Shown in pieces: positions 23,402-31,518 of a DNA stretch of 33,506 nt (position 1 is the first letter of the stretch; every line of letters starts with the position of its first letter). Source of the stretch: Kitasatospora phosalacinea (GTDB lineage Bacteria; Actinomycetota; Actinomycetes; Streptomycetales; Streptomycetaceae). The DNA is taken from NCBI RefSeq assembly GCF_000717185.1, contig NZ_JNYE01000106.1, positions 1 through 33,506 on the forward strand. The letters run 5' to 3'. Under the pieces are notes generated by a model. It had not been told where the DNA came from, ran no database searches, and saw only the letters and a program-made list of their open reading frames with translations. The translations under genes were made by a program, and so were the position numbers.

Positions 23402-26400
23402 ATGGGCGCACGAGAGACGAACCGGACGGACACCGCACCACCCATGCTGCGCCTTTACCTCTTCGAGGGATTCCGGGCCGAACGCGACTCCGGGCCGCCA
23501 CTGGCCGAACGCTGGCCCCGGCCTGGCGCCCGCGCCCTGGTCAAGGTCCTCGCGGTCGCCCCCGGCCACCGGCTGCACCGTGAGGAGGTGATGGACCTGT
23601 GCTGGCCCGACGCCGACCCCGCCGCCGCCGCGGGCAGCCTCCGGGTCGCCCTGCACGCCGCCCGGCACGCCCTGGAGCCCGAACTCGCCCCCCGCGCCGC
23701 CTCGTCCTACCTCAAGGCCGACGGCGGACTGCTGCTGCTCGACCCCACCGCCGTCTGGATCGACGCCGACCACGCCGAACAGGCCGCCGAGGACGCCCTC
23801 GCCGACGGCCGGGCCGAACGACTCGCGGACGCAATACGCCAGTTCACCGGCGAACTGCTCCCCGAGGACCGCTACGCGCACTGGGCCGGAGCCCGCCGCA
23901 CCCGGCTCGCGCAACTGTGCGAACAGCTCCTGCTGCGGCTCGCCTCCGCCCACCTCGACCAGGACCGCCCCGAGGACGCCGCCGCCTGCGCCGAACAGGT
24001 CCTCGCCACCAGCCCCGCCGAGGAACTCGCCCACCGCCTGCTCATCGACGCCTGCCTGCGCCAGGGCCAGCGCCGCCGCGCCCTGCGCCAGTACCACCAG
24101 TGCCGCGAGGTGCTCGACGCCGAACTCGGCATCCGCCCCGGCCCCGAGACCGAACGCCTGCACCGCGCCGCCCTCGCCGCCGCCCCCGCCCCCGCCCCTG
24201 CCGGAGCCGCGCTCCCGGCCCGGCTGCGTAGTGCCGCGCCCGCCCGGTTGCACGGCCGCGAGGTGGAGTTGGGACGGCTGCTGGACCCGGCCGGGCCGCC
24301 GGTGCGGCTGCTCACCGGCGAAGCGGGCATCGGCAAGACCCGCCTGGCCGCCGAGGCCGCCCGCCGGGCCGCCGCCGACGGCAGCGCCGTGCTGTGGGGC
24401 AGTGGCCAGGACGCCGAGGACCACACCCCCTACGGCGTCTTCGCCGCCGCCCTCGACGGCTGGCTCGCCGAGCACGACCCCGCCGAACGGGCCCGGGTCG
24501 GCGCCGAGTACCCCGAACTCGCCGCCTTCCTGCCCTCGCTCGGCCAGGTGCCCACCGGCGCCGCCCGCAGCCCCGAGGAGGAACGCGACCGCCTGTTCCG
24601 GGCCGGGGCCGCCCTGCTCGGCGACCTCGCCGCCACCCGCCCCGTCCTGGTCGTCCTCGACGACCTGCACGCTGCCGACACCGGCTCCTACCAGCTGCTC
24701 GGCCACCTCGCCCGGCGCGCCCACGACCGCCGCACCCCGCTGCGCTTCCTCGCCACCTACCGCGAGGAGGAACTCCCCGACGGCGACGCCCGCCGCCGCG
24801 CCGTCGCCGCCCTGCTCCGCCAGCAGCTCGCCGTCCGCGAGGAACTCGGACGCCTCGACCAGGCCGCCGTGCTGGCCGCCGTCCGCGACGCCACCGGCCG
24901 CCCGCCCCGCCCCGACGTGTGGGAACTCTCGCTCGGCAACCCGCTGTTCGCCCTCGAACTCGCCCGCGGAGGAGGCCCGGAGGACGACCCGGCGCACCCG
25001 CCCGCCGGGGTGCGCGACCTGGTCGGCGAACGGCTCCTGAAACTCGACCCGGCCGCCCGCCGCTTCGTGGAGGCGCTGTCGGTGGCCGGCGTCGAGGCGG
25101 CCCTCGCCGAACTCCTCGACGTCGCCGAACACGGCCTGCACCCGCCCGTCACCGGCGCAGCCGCCGCCGACGCCGTCGAACACGCCATCGCCGCCGCCCT
25201 CATCGAAGAACGCCAGGTCGTCACCGCCGGACGCGCCGAGGCCGGACTCGCCTTCCGCCACCCCCTGGTCCGGCTCACCTGCTACGACGGCCTCTCCGCC
25301 GTCCGCCGCCGCCAGCTGCACACCGCCTACGCCCAGGCCGTCCAGCGCCGCCGCCCCGACGCCGTCGACGCCCTCGCCTCGCACTTCACCCGCGCCGACG
25401 ACCCGCGCGCCGCCGACTACCTGCGCCGCGCCGCCGAACGCGCCGCCGCGCTCTACGCCAACGACACCGCCGACCGCTACTACCGCGACCTCGTCGCCCG
25501 CCTCGACGTCGACGCCGCCCGCGCCCGCCTCGCCCACAGCCAGGTCCTGCGCCGGATGGGCGAACCCGGCCGCGCCGCCGACGTGCTGCGCACCGCCCTC
25601 GCCGAGTTCCTCGACCGCGGCGACCACGACGACACCGTCGCCACCGCCGCCCACCTCGCCGAAGCGCTCTTCCGGGCCGGGGAACTCGACGAGGCGCTCG
25701 CCGTCCTGGCCGCCCACCCGCCGCAGGAGCACGCCGGCCCCGAGGCCCGCGCCCTGCACCACCTCGCCCGCTCCAACCTCGACAAGACCCAGGGCCACTA
25801 CCAGGACGCCTACCTGGCCGCCCGCCGCGCCCAGGACCCGGCCGAACGCGTCCCCGGACCGAACGGCCAACTCCTGCAAGCCCGTTCGCACGCCACGCAG
25901 GCCATCAACCTCGGCCTGGCCGGCCGCTTCGGCGAGGCCCGCAGGGCCGGCGACCGCGCCCTCGCCCCCGCCCAGGCCTACGGCGACCCCGTACTGCTCG
26001 GCTCCGTCCTGTCCACCCTGCGCGAGAACGCCCGCCGCCACGGCCGCCTGCACGACGCCGTCCGCTTCGGCCGCCAGGCCCTCGACCACGCCCGCCAGTC
26101 CGGCGACCCCCTCGCCACCGCCTTCGAACAGCTCAACCTCGCCGAACTCCACCTCCTGCTGGAGGAGAACGACACCGCCGCCCAGTACGCCGAAGCCGCC
26201 GTCGCCGCCGCCGACTGGGACGACGCCTGGTCACTGCCCTACGCCCTCGCCGTCCTCGCCCGCGTCCTACTGCGCACCGGCGACACAGCGCGCGCCGCCG
26301 CCCTGCTGGAACGGGCCGGCACCCCCGGCGACGAACAGGCCCACCACGAAGTCCGGCGCGCCCGCGCCCTGCTCGCCCTGCGCGGCGACGACCCCGCCAC

Positions 26401-26773
26401 CGCCCTCGCCGTCCTCGGCGCCGACGCCGCCGAACGGGCCCCCGAACTCGCCGCCTACGCCCACCTGGCCGCCGGACGCCCCGCCGAGGCCGCCCGGATC
26501 GCCGCAGCCGAAGCCACCCGCGCCCACGCCAGCGGCGAACGCCTCGCCGAGACCGAGGCCCTCATCGCCCACGCCACCGCCGCCACCCGCCTCGGCGACG
26601 ACGCCACCGCCCGCACGGGTCGGCGGGGAGGTGGACCAGGAGGCGCTGGTCGTCGTCGGCGGGGAGCTGGAGCGTCTCGTAGGACAGCCGCAGCTCGCCG
26701 GCCTCCGGGTGGTGCAGCCGCTCCGTGCCGGTGGCGTCCGGCAGGCCGGGCAGGTTCGCCAGCCGGTCGGTGA
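23402..26773 (+). CDS. Large AfsR-like regulator (wHTH-BTAD-AAA-TPR), abnormal C-terminus
   Basis: This gene encodes 1123 residues as read. An OmpR-type winged helix lies at about 15-105 (LVKVLAVAPGHRLHREEVMDLCWPD). A BTAD domain follows (about 110-250; EELAHRLLIDACLRQGQRRRALRQYHQCREVL). The AAA ATPase has Walker A GEAGIGKT (306-313) and Walker B VLVVLDDLHAAD (about 415). Helical TPR-like repeats run from about 680 to 1070. Such proteins are ATP-dependent activators; the target is unknown. A TACTGT -10 ends 10 nt before the ATG at 23402, so the message may be leaderless; ATG 23444 is an alternative start. From about residue 1071 the protein becomes Gly/Arg/Ala-rich because the frame crosses into the antisense strand of the next gene, so the native C-terminus seems lost (see 26612-26618). 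Confidence 0.85.
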   Translation: MGARETNRTDTAPPMLRLYLFEGFRAERDSGPPLAERWPRPGARALVKVLAVAPGHRLHREEVMDLCWPDADPAAAAGSLRVALHAARHALEPELAPRAASSYLKADGGLLLLDPTAVWIDADHAEQAAEDALADGRAERLADAIRQFTGELLPEDRYAHWAGARRTRLAQLCEQLLLRLASAHLDQDRPEDAAACAEQVLATSPAEELAHRLLIDACLRQGQRRRALRQYHQCREVLDAELGIRPGPETERLHRAALAAAPAPAPAGAALPARLRSAAPARLHGREVELGRLLDPAGPPVRLLTGEAGIGKTRLAAEAARRAAADGSAVLWGSGQDAEDHTPYGVFAAALDGWLAEHDPAERARVGAEYPELAAFLPSLGQVPTGAARSPEEERDRLFRAGAALLGDLAATRPVLVVLDDLHAADTGSYQLLGHLARRAHDRRTPLRFLATYREEELPDGDARRRAVAALLRQQLAVREELGRLDQAAVLAAVRDATGRPPRPDVWELSLGNPLFALELARGGGPEDDPAHPPAGVRDLVGERLLKLDPAARRFVEALSVAGVEAALAELLDVAEHGLHPPVTGAAAADAVEHAIAAALIEERQVVTAGRAEAGLAFRHPLVRLTCYDGLSAVRRRQLHTAYAQAVQRRRPDAVDALASHFTRADDPRAADYLRRAAERAAALYANDTADRYYRDLVARLDVDAARARLAHSQVLRRMGEPGRAADVLRTALAEFLDRGDHDDTVATAAHLAEALFRAGELDEALAVLAAHPPQEHAGPEARALHHLARSNLDKTQGHYQDAYLAARRAQDPAERVPGPNGQLLQARSHATQAINLGLAGRFGEARRAGDRALAPAQAYGDPVLLGSVLSTLRENARRHGRLHDAVRFGRQALDHARQSGDPLATAFEQLNLAELHLLLEENDTAAQYAEAAVAAADWDDAWSLPYALAVLARVLLRTGDTARAAALLERAGTPGDEQAHHEVRRARALLALRGDDPATALAVLGADAAERAPELAAYAHLAAGRPAEAARIAAAEATRAHASGERLAETEALIAHATAATRLGDDATARTGRRGGGPGGAGRRRRGAGASRRTAAARRPPGGAAAPCRWRPAGRAGSPAGR

Positions 26774-27401
26774 ACTCCGGGCCCGCCGCGAGCGCCAACT
26801 CGTCCATCAGCGCCGCGACCTGGGCGTCCGAGCGGCCGGGGCCCTGCTTGAGGGCGGCCACCTGCTGGTCGGCGGCCCGCGCCCAGTCCGGGTAGGCGGT
26901 CCGGGCCCGCGGGTCGGTGAGGACGTAGCGGGCCAGGTTCGGCCGCGGGCCGTCCAGCAGGCCGAGGGGCTCGGCCAGGCGCCGGTAGGCGGCGGTGCAG
27001 GCGAGGATCTCGCCGAGCCGGTTGAGCACCAGCGCCGGGGCCGGTTCGAGGTGGTCGAGCAGCGCCCGCACGGTCGGGCGCACGGCGCGGTTCGGCGCCG
27101 CGCCGCCGGTGCAGGTGAACTGCCCGCCCAGCGCCTTGCCCAGCCGGTGCAGGTGGACCCGCTCGGCCGTGCCCAGCCGCAGCGCGTCGGCCAGGGCGGC
27201 GAGCACCGGCACGGACGGGTGCCGGTCGCGTCCCTGCTCCAGCCGGGTCACGTACTCGACGCTGACCCCCGCCAGGGTCGCCAGCTCCGCCCGCCGCAGG
27301 CCGGGCGTGCGGCGGCGCGGCCCGGCGGGCAGGCCCACCTCGGCCGGGGTGACGGCCTCGCGGCGGGTGCGCAGGAACAGTCCCAGTTCGTTGTCGCTCA
27401 C
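26562..27401 (-). CDS. MmyB-like XRE-family regulator, C-terminus replaced
   Basis: This gene encodes 279 residues from a GTG at 27401. The N-terminal HTH (about 5-75) contains RRTPGLRRAELATLAGVSVEYVTRLEQGRD, the hallmark of MmyB-type regulators. The C-terminal PAS-like ligand domain (about 105-260) contains HLEPAPALVLNRLGEILACTAAYRRL and ends LRLSYETLQLPADDDQRLLVHLP, which is normally followed by 15-25 more family residues. Here residues from about 263 are Arg/Gly/Trp-rich and come from the antisense of the upstream regulator gene. Many such regulators in streptomycetes neighbour and control divergent oxidoreductase genes, and here the neighbour is an FMN reductase. The truncated tail may still leave a working protein, since the HTH and most of the PAS-like domain are intact. 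Confidence 0.85.
   Translation of the reverse strand: MSDNELGLFLRTRREAVTPAEVGLPAGPRRRTPGLRRAELATLAGVSVEYVTRLEQGRDRHPSVPVLAALADALRLGTAERVHLHRLGKALGGQFTCTGGAAPNRAVRPTVRALLDHLEPAPALVLNRLGEILACTAAYRRLAEPLGLLDGPRPNLARYVLTDPRARTAYPDWARAADQQVAALKQGPGRSDAQVAALMDELALAAGPEFTDRLANLPGLPDATGTERLHHPEAGELRLSYETLQLPADDDQRLLVHLPADPCGRWRRRRGGWRRWRGR
26612..26618. other. Tail-to-tail junction of two convergent genes (probable deletion)
   Basis: On the left, codon usage and protein similarity follow the plus-strand AfsR-like gene up to GDDATAR. On the right they follow the minus-strand MmyB-like gene up to HLPADP. Neither gene has its own stop here: each runs 50-160 bases into the other's antisense (overlap 26562-26773). 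A deletion that removed both 3' ends and any terminator explains this best; an assembly error is the alternative. Confidence 0.6.
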
Positions 27402-27450
27402 CCGTCGAACGTAACAGCCGCGCCCCGTACGGAGGGTGGCCCCGGTACTA

Positions 27451-27496
27451 CCAGTCTCGGCGCGGCCTCCCCGGGCCCGCCGCGGCCCGCCAGTCT
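27451..27496. promoter_or_regulatory. CCAGTCT repeats between MmyB-like and FMN reductase genes
   Basis: CCAGTCT occurs at 27451-27457 and 27490-27496, 39 bp apart; the second extends to the palindrome CCAG-T-CTGG. They lie in the 146-bp divergent gap, where an MmyB-type regulator would act. Binding by that protein is inferred only. Confidence 0.4.
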
Positions 27497-27547
27497 GGAG
27501 CGGTGCCGCCCCGGACGGGGCGCCGCCCCCGGACCCCAGGAGACGTG

Positions 27548-28150
27548 ATGACCAGTCAGCCGCTCAACCTCGCCGTGATCGTCGGCAGCGTCCGGGAGGG
27601 CCGCTTCGGCCCGGTGGTCGCCCGCTGGATCGCCGACCGGGCCGCCCGGCACGGCCGCTTCACGGTCGACCTGATCGACCTCGCCGAGACCCCGGTCCCG
27701 CTCGAACTCCCGTCCGTCCCACCGGCCCTGGAGCCGAACCCGCCCCGCACCGCGGCGCTGCAGCAACTCGCCGACCGGCTCGCCGCCGCCGACGCCGTGG
27801 TGGTGGTCACCCCCGACTACAACCGCAGCTTCCCGGCCTCGCTGAAGGCCGCCATCGACTGGCACTACACCCAGTGGCAGGCCAAGCCGATCGGCTTCGT
27901 CGGCTACAGCGGCGCCAGTGGCGGCCTGCTCGCCATCGAGCAACTCCGGCAGGTCTTCAACGAGTTGCAGGCCCACACGGTGCGGGACTACGTCTCCTTC
28001 CCGCGCTACTACCTGCTCTTCGCCCCCGACGGCACCCTGATCGACCCGGAGGGCCCGGAGGCCGCGGCCAAGGCGATGCTCGACCAGCTCGACTGGTGGG
28101 GATCCGTCCTGCACGACGCCCGCCGCGACCGCCCGCTCACCGCGAACTGA
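27548..28150 (+). CDS. NAD(P)H-dependent FMN reductase family protein
   Basis: This gene encodes 200 residues from the ATG at 27548, with AGGAGA 4 nt upstream (a GTG one codon earlier is possible). It has the flavodoxin-like NADPH-dependent FMN reductase fold: a phosphate loop in VIVGSVREGRFGP (about 9-22), VVVVTPDYNRSFPASLKAAIDW (about 83-105), a common flavin-contact block, and GFVGYSGASGGLLAIEQLRQ. It would reduce FMN, quinones or azo compounds with NAD(P)H in the cytoplasm. It is divergent from the MmyB-like regulator, which probably controls it; many such regulators pair with a redox enzyme. The substrate is not known. Confidence 0.9.
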   Translation: MTSQPLNLAVIVGSVREGRFGPVVARWIADRAARHGRFTVDLIDLAETPVPLELPSVPPALEPNPPRTAALQQLADRLAAADAVVVVTPDYNRSFPASLKAAIDWHYTQWQAKPIGFVGYSGASGGLLAIEQLRQVFNELQAHTVRDYVSFPRYYLLFAPDGTLIDPEGPEAAAKAMLDQLDWWGSVLHDARRDRPLTAN

Positions 28151-28158
28151 CGCCCCGG

Positions 28159-28185
28159 CCCGCCGACGGGCGGCTCGACGGCGGG
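28159..28185 (+). terminator. Weak hairpin after FMN reductase gene
   Basis: A 7-bp GC stem (28159-28165 with 28179-28185) with a 13-nt loop starts 8 bp after the stop. It could be a terminator, but such arms are frequent in DNA of this composition. Confidence 0.35.
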
Positions 28186-28252
28186 TCGGCTTGGCAGGAT
28201 GGTCCCCGGACGGCGGCCCGAGGGCGGGTCGCGGGAGCGGGAGGTGCGGGAC

Positions 28253-29167
28253 GTGGGCGGCTGGGAGCGGGCACTGGACGCGGCGGGGGTGCGGGAGCCC
28301 GGGCTGCGGGCCGCGTACGGGCGGCAGCGCGAGCAGGTCGCGGCGTACAAGCGGGAGGTGGCGCTGGCCGCGGGGCTGCTGCTGCCGCCCGCGACCGTCC
28401 CGCACGTGATCGCCGCGACCGCGTTCATGCACCGCACCGACGACCTGCTCGACAGCGGCCCGCCCGACGCCCGCCGCGCCGCCTCCGCCCGCTGGCGCGA
28501 GCAGGTCACCGCGGCGCTCGACGCGGGCGACAGCGCGGACCGGGACCTGCGGCCGCTGCTGGACAGCGTCGCGGCCCGCCCCGTGCTGCGCGGCCGGGTG
28601 CTGGACTTCCTCGCCGTCGCGGACGCCGACCTCGACTTCGCGGGCTTCGCCACCGAGGACGACTACCAGGCCTACCTGGACGGGTACTCGCTGCCCGGCT
28701 TCATGGTCGTCGCCGCGCTGCTCGGCCCCGACGGCGACCAGCGCGCCTACCGCGCCGCCTGCCGGACCTTCATCGACTCCAGCCAGCGCCTCGACTTCGT
28801 CAACGACCTCGCCGAGGACCTCGCGGACGGCCGCCTCACCCTCCCGCGGCAGACCCTGGCCGAGCACGGCGTCACCCGCGCCGACCTGGAACGCCCCGCG
28901 GCCACCCCCGCCGTGCGGGCCCTGCTCGGCGCGCTGCTGGACCGCTCCGACCGCGACCGCGACCGCGCCGTCGACGCCGGGATCGCCGAGCTCGCCCCGC
29001 CCGCGCACCGGCCGATGGTCCGCTGCATCCTCGGCGTCGAACGGCTCACCGCCGCCGCGGCCCGCGCCGACCTCGACGCCCTGCTGCGGCGCTCCGCGAG
29101 CCCCGCGAAGCCGGGCCTGCTGCGGCTGCTGGGCCGCGAGTACCTGCGGGCCCGGCGCCTGCGCTGA
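28253..29167 (+). CDS. Squalene/phytoene synthase family prenyltransferase
   Basis: This gene encodes 304 residues from the GTG at 28253, which has GGGAGG about 8 nt upstream; an ATG at 28199 would add 18 residues of low-complexity Arg/Gly sequence. Both Asp-rich motifs of head-to-head prenyl synthases are present: HRTDDLLD (about 61-68) and NDLAEDLADGRLTLP (about 184-198), with the preceding YLDGYSLPG. Such enzymes condense two polyprenyl diphosphates (farnesyl or geranylgeranyl) through a cyclopropyl intermediate to phytoene, squalene or a related product. No desaturase, cyclase or other terpene gene is adjacent, which is unusual for carotenoid or hopanoid genes. The second motif has Asn-Asp where classical enzymes have Asp-Asp at the same place, as in some bacterial members. 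Product not determinable. Confidence 0.82.
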   Translation: MGGWERALDAAGVREPGLRAAYGRQREQVAAYKREVALAAGLLLPPATVPHVIAATAFMHRTDDLLDSGPPDARRAASARWREQVTAALDAGDSADRDLRPLLDSVAARPVLRGRVLDFLAVADADLDFAGFATEDDYQAYLDGYSLPGFMVVAALLGPDGDQRAYRAACRTFIDSSQRLDFVNDLAEDLADGRLTLPRQTLAEHGVTRADLERPAATPAVRALLGALLDRSDRDRDRAVDAGIAELAPPAHRPMVRCILGVERLTAAAARADLDALLRRSASPAKPGLLRLLGREYLRARRLR

Positions 29168-29221
29168 GGCGGGAGGGAGGGGAGCGGACGGGCGGGCGGT
29201 AAGGCGGGCGGCCGCGGGCCG

Positions 29222-31348
29222 TCAACTGCCGTGCTGCTCGGTCATGGTGGCGCCCGCCGCCGTCCGGGGCCGCAGGAACGCGGTGGGCGGCAGGCCGCCG
29301 TCGGCCGGGCGGGCGGCCTCGGCGGTGGACGGGTCGGTGGAGGCGAACAGGTCGGCCGCGGGGGCGTCCCAACTGTTGCCGGTGGAGCGGGAGTCCGGGC
29401 CGCGCTGGACGTCCCGGCCGTTGCCGAGGGCGGCGTCGGCGGACAGCTCGGCCGCCGCGTCCGGGAGGTAGAAGCCGAAGAGCGCGTTGCGGAAGGCGGA
29501 GTTGCCGGCCAGTCGCAGCGCGCCCGGGTTGCCCTCGTCGTTGAAGCCGAGGCCGGAGTTGTCCCAGGCGGCGTTGTTCACCACCAGGTGCGCCACCGCC
29601 GTCCGGCCGTCCCCGCCGCCCAGGGTGAAGCCGTTGCCGTTGCGGTACGACCAGTTGCTGTCCACCGTCACCGGGCTGGTGAAGCCGCCCAGGTCGAGGC
29701 CGTCGGTGGCGTTGTCGTGGAGGCGGTTGCCGCGCACCACGTTGCCCCCGCCCGAGCCGAAGGTCAGGCCGAGCCCGATGCCCGCCGTGCCCGCGGCGTC
29801 CCGGTTGTCGTAGAAGTCGCTGTCCAGCACCGCGTTCCCGCTCGTCCCGGCGTCCCGCAGCAGCAGCCCCGAACGACCGTTGCCGTGGAACGCGACCCGC
29901 TGGAACACCGTCGAGCGGCAGCCGCTGCACACCCAGCCGTGCCCGGCCGCGCCGCGCAGCTCCAGCCCCTGGACGGTCCAGAAGCCGCCGGTCTGGGTCA
30001 CCGCCCAGGCGGAGGCGGGCAGCGCGGAGGCGTCCAGCACCGGGTGCTCGTCGCGGTAGGCGGAGAGCGTGATCCGTTGCGTCCCGGTGCCCGTGGTGCC
30101 GATGCCCACCGGCGCCGCCAGCCGGTACGTGCCGCCGCGCAGGGCGATCGTCTGCCCCGGCCGGACGACCGCCGCGGCCCGTGCCAGGGACGCGAACGGG
30201 TGCGCCAGCGAGCCGTCCGCGTCGTCCGAGCCGTCCGGTGCGACGTACAGGTCGGCGACCGCCACGCCGGGGAACGCGGCCGGGGGCGCGGCTTCCGCCG
30301 ACCGGGCGGCGGTGGCGGACGGGGAGGCGGAGGGCGAGGCGACGGCGGAAGGGGAGGGCGGCGCGGCGGGGGACGGCGCGGCCGGGGCGGTGGCGCCGGG
30401 CGCCGGGGGGTGCGGGGCGGGGGAGTCCGGGCCCGACCACGGGACGACGGCCAGCAGTACCGCCGTCGCCACGGTGGCGGCGCCCGCGGCCGTCCACGCG
30501 GTGACCCGGCCCGCGGTGCTCCGGCCCGCGGCGGGGACGCCCTTGCGCAGCGCGGCACCCAGCCCGTCCGCGAGCCGGTCCGGCACCAGCAGCACGCCGA
30601 GGCCGGGCAGCAGCCGCTCCGGCGGGACCATCCCGGCCGCGCGGCCCCCGCACTCGGCGCACTCGCGCAGGTGCCGGGCCAGCCGCTTGCGCCACACCGA
30701 GCCGGGCCGGCCGTCCCACCCGGCCGCGGCCCGTTCCAGCCCGGCGCAGCGCGGTTCGGCGTCCAGCGCCCGCACCAGCGAGCGGACCAGGTCGAGTTGG
30801 GCCTTCATCCGCTTCAACCTGACCGCGGCGTGCGACGGTTCGACGCCGAGGGCGGCGGCGAGCTCGGCCCGGTCGAGGTCGCCGAGCACCTCCTGCCACC
30901 ACAGGGCCAGGAGTTGGCGGTCGGCCTGGTCCAACCAGGCGGTGGCGCGGACGAGTTCGCGGCGCTGGGCGGAGAGGGCCAGCTCGGCGACGCTCCGGTC
31001 GGCGAAGTCGGTGCCCGGGTCGGGGACGTCCAACGCCTCCAGGCGGTGCGGCAGTTCGAGCACCCGGCGGCGCCCGTGCTCCTGGACCCGGCGGTAGGCG
31101 ATCGCCACCAGCCAGGACCTGAAACGTTCGGGCTCGCGCAGTCCCGCCAGGCCGCGCACCGCCCGCAGCATGGTCTCCTGGGTCAGGTCGTCGGCCTCGC
31201 CGGGGCCGACGGCCCGGGCGATCAGGTGGTGCACCAGCGTCAGGTGCGCGCCCAGCAGCCGTTCCAGGGCCGCCGCGTCCCCCGCCTGGGCCGCCGCCAC
31301 CAGCCGCGGGACGTCCGTCCCGGCCTCCCGCCGACCGTCCACGAGCAC
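29222..31348 (-). CDS. One-piece ECF sigma factor, zinc anti-sigma, membrane anchor and PL9-like beta-helix sensor
   Basis: This gene encodes 708 residues from a GTG at 31348 (GGGAGGGG 8 nt upstream); an ATG at 31405 is an alternative. Residues 15-85 are sigma region 2 (ADDLTQETMLRAVRGL, FRSWLVAIAYRRV); 110-175 are region 4 (LDQADRQLLALWW, ALGVEPSHAAVRLKRMKAQL). A zinc anti-sigma motif HLRECAEC lies at about 224-231, then one transmembrane helix (about 283-305), a Pro/Ser/Ala linker (306-365) and a right-handed beta-helix (370-690) starting LYVAPDGSDDADGSLAHPF. That domain resembles polysaccharide lyase family 9, with NATDGLDLGGFTSPVTVDSNW and NNAAWDNSGLGFNDEGNPG, but Thr575 (NGFTLGG) stands where I recall the catalytic Lys. 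The layout suggests a membrane-held sigma factor released when the outer domain binds glycan. It is divergent from the HTH-MurA gene. Confidence 0.85.
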   Translation of the reverse strand: MLVDGRREAGTDVPRLVAAAQAGDAAALERLLGAHLTLVHHLIARAVGPGEADDLTQETMLRAVRGLAGLREPERFRSWLVAIAYRRVQEHGRRRVLELPHRLEALDVPDPGTDFADRSVAELALSAQRRELVRATAWLDQADRQLLALWWQEVLGDLDRAELAAALGVEPSHAAVRLKRMKAQLDLVRSLVRALDAEPRCAGLERAAAGWDGRPGSVWRKRLARHLRECAECGGRAAGMVPPERLLPGLGVLLVPDRLADGLGAALRKGVPAAGRSTAGRVTAWTAAGAATVATAVLLAVVPWSGPDSPAPHPPAPGATAPAAPSPAAPPSPSAVASPSASPSATAARSAEAAPPAAFPGVAVADLYVAPDGSDDADGSLAHPFASLARAAAVVRPGQTIALRGGTYRLAAPVGIGTTGTGTQRITLSAYRDEHPVLDASALPASAWAVTQTGGFWTVQGLELRGAAGHGWVCSGCRSTVFQRVAFHGNGRSGLLLRDAGTSGNAVLDSDFYDNRDAAGTAGIGLGLTFGSGGGNVVRGNRLHDNATDGLDLGGFTSPVTVDSNWSYRNGNGFTLGGGDGRTAVAHLVVNNAAWDNSGLGFNDEGNPGALRLAGNSAFRNALFGFYLPDAAAELSADAALGNGRDVQRGPDSRSTGNSWDAPAADLFASTDPSTAEAARPADGGLPPTAFLRPRTAAGATMTEQHGS

Positions 31349-31518
31349 CGCCGCCACCCCTCCCGTCCCGACCGGCCGACCGACCGGCCGCACCGGGGTC
31401 CGCATCCTGGCATGACCGCGCCCGGCCAGTAAAGCGGTTCGGTGCCCGGCGGCCCCCGACACGCCCGGGGCGGCTGCCGAACGTGCGCCGTATCGCACAG
31501 GTGAGATATGTTCGCGCG

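Noticed and set aside
23300..26152. Minus-strand open frame of 950 codons opposite the AfsR-like gene
   Set aside because: It is a compositional shadow with no recognisable domain or start signal; the plus strand has clear wHTH, BTAD and Walker motifs.
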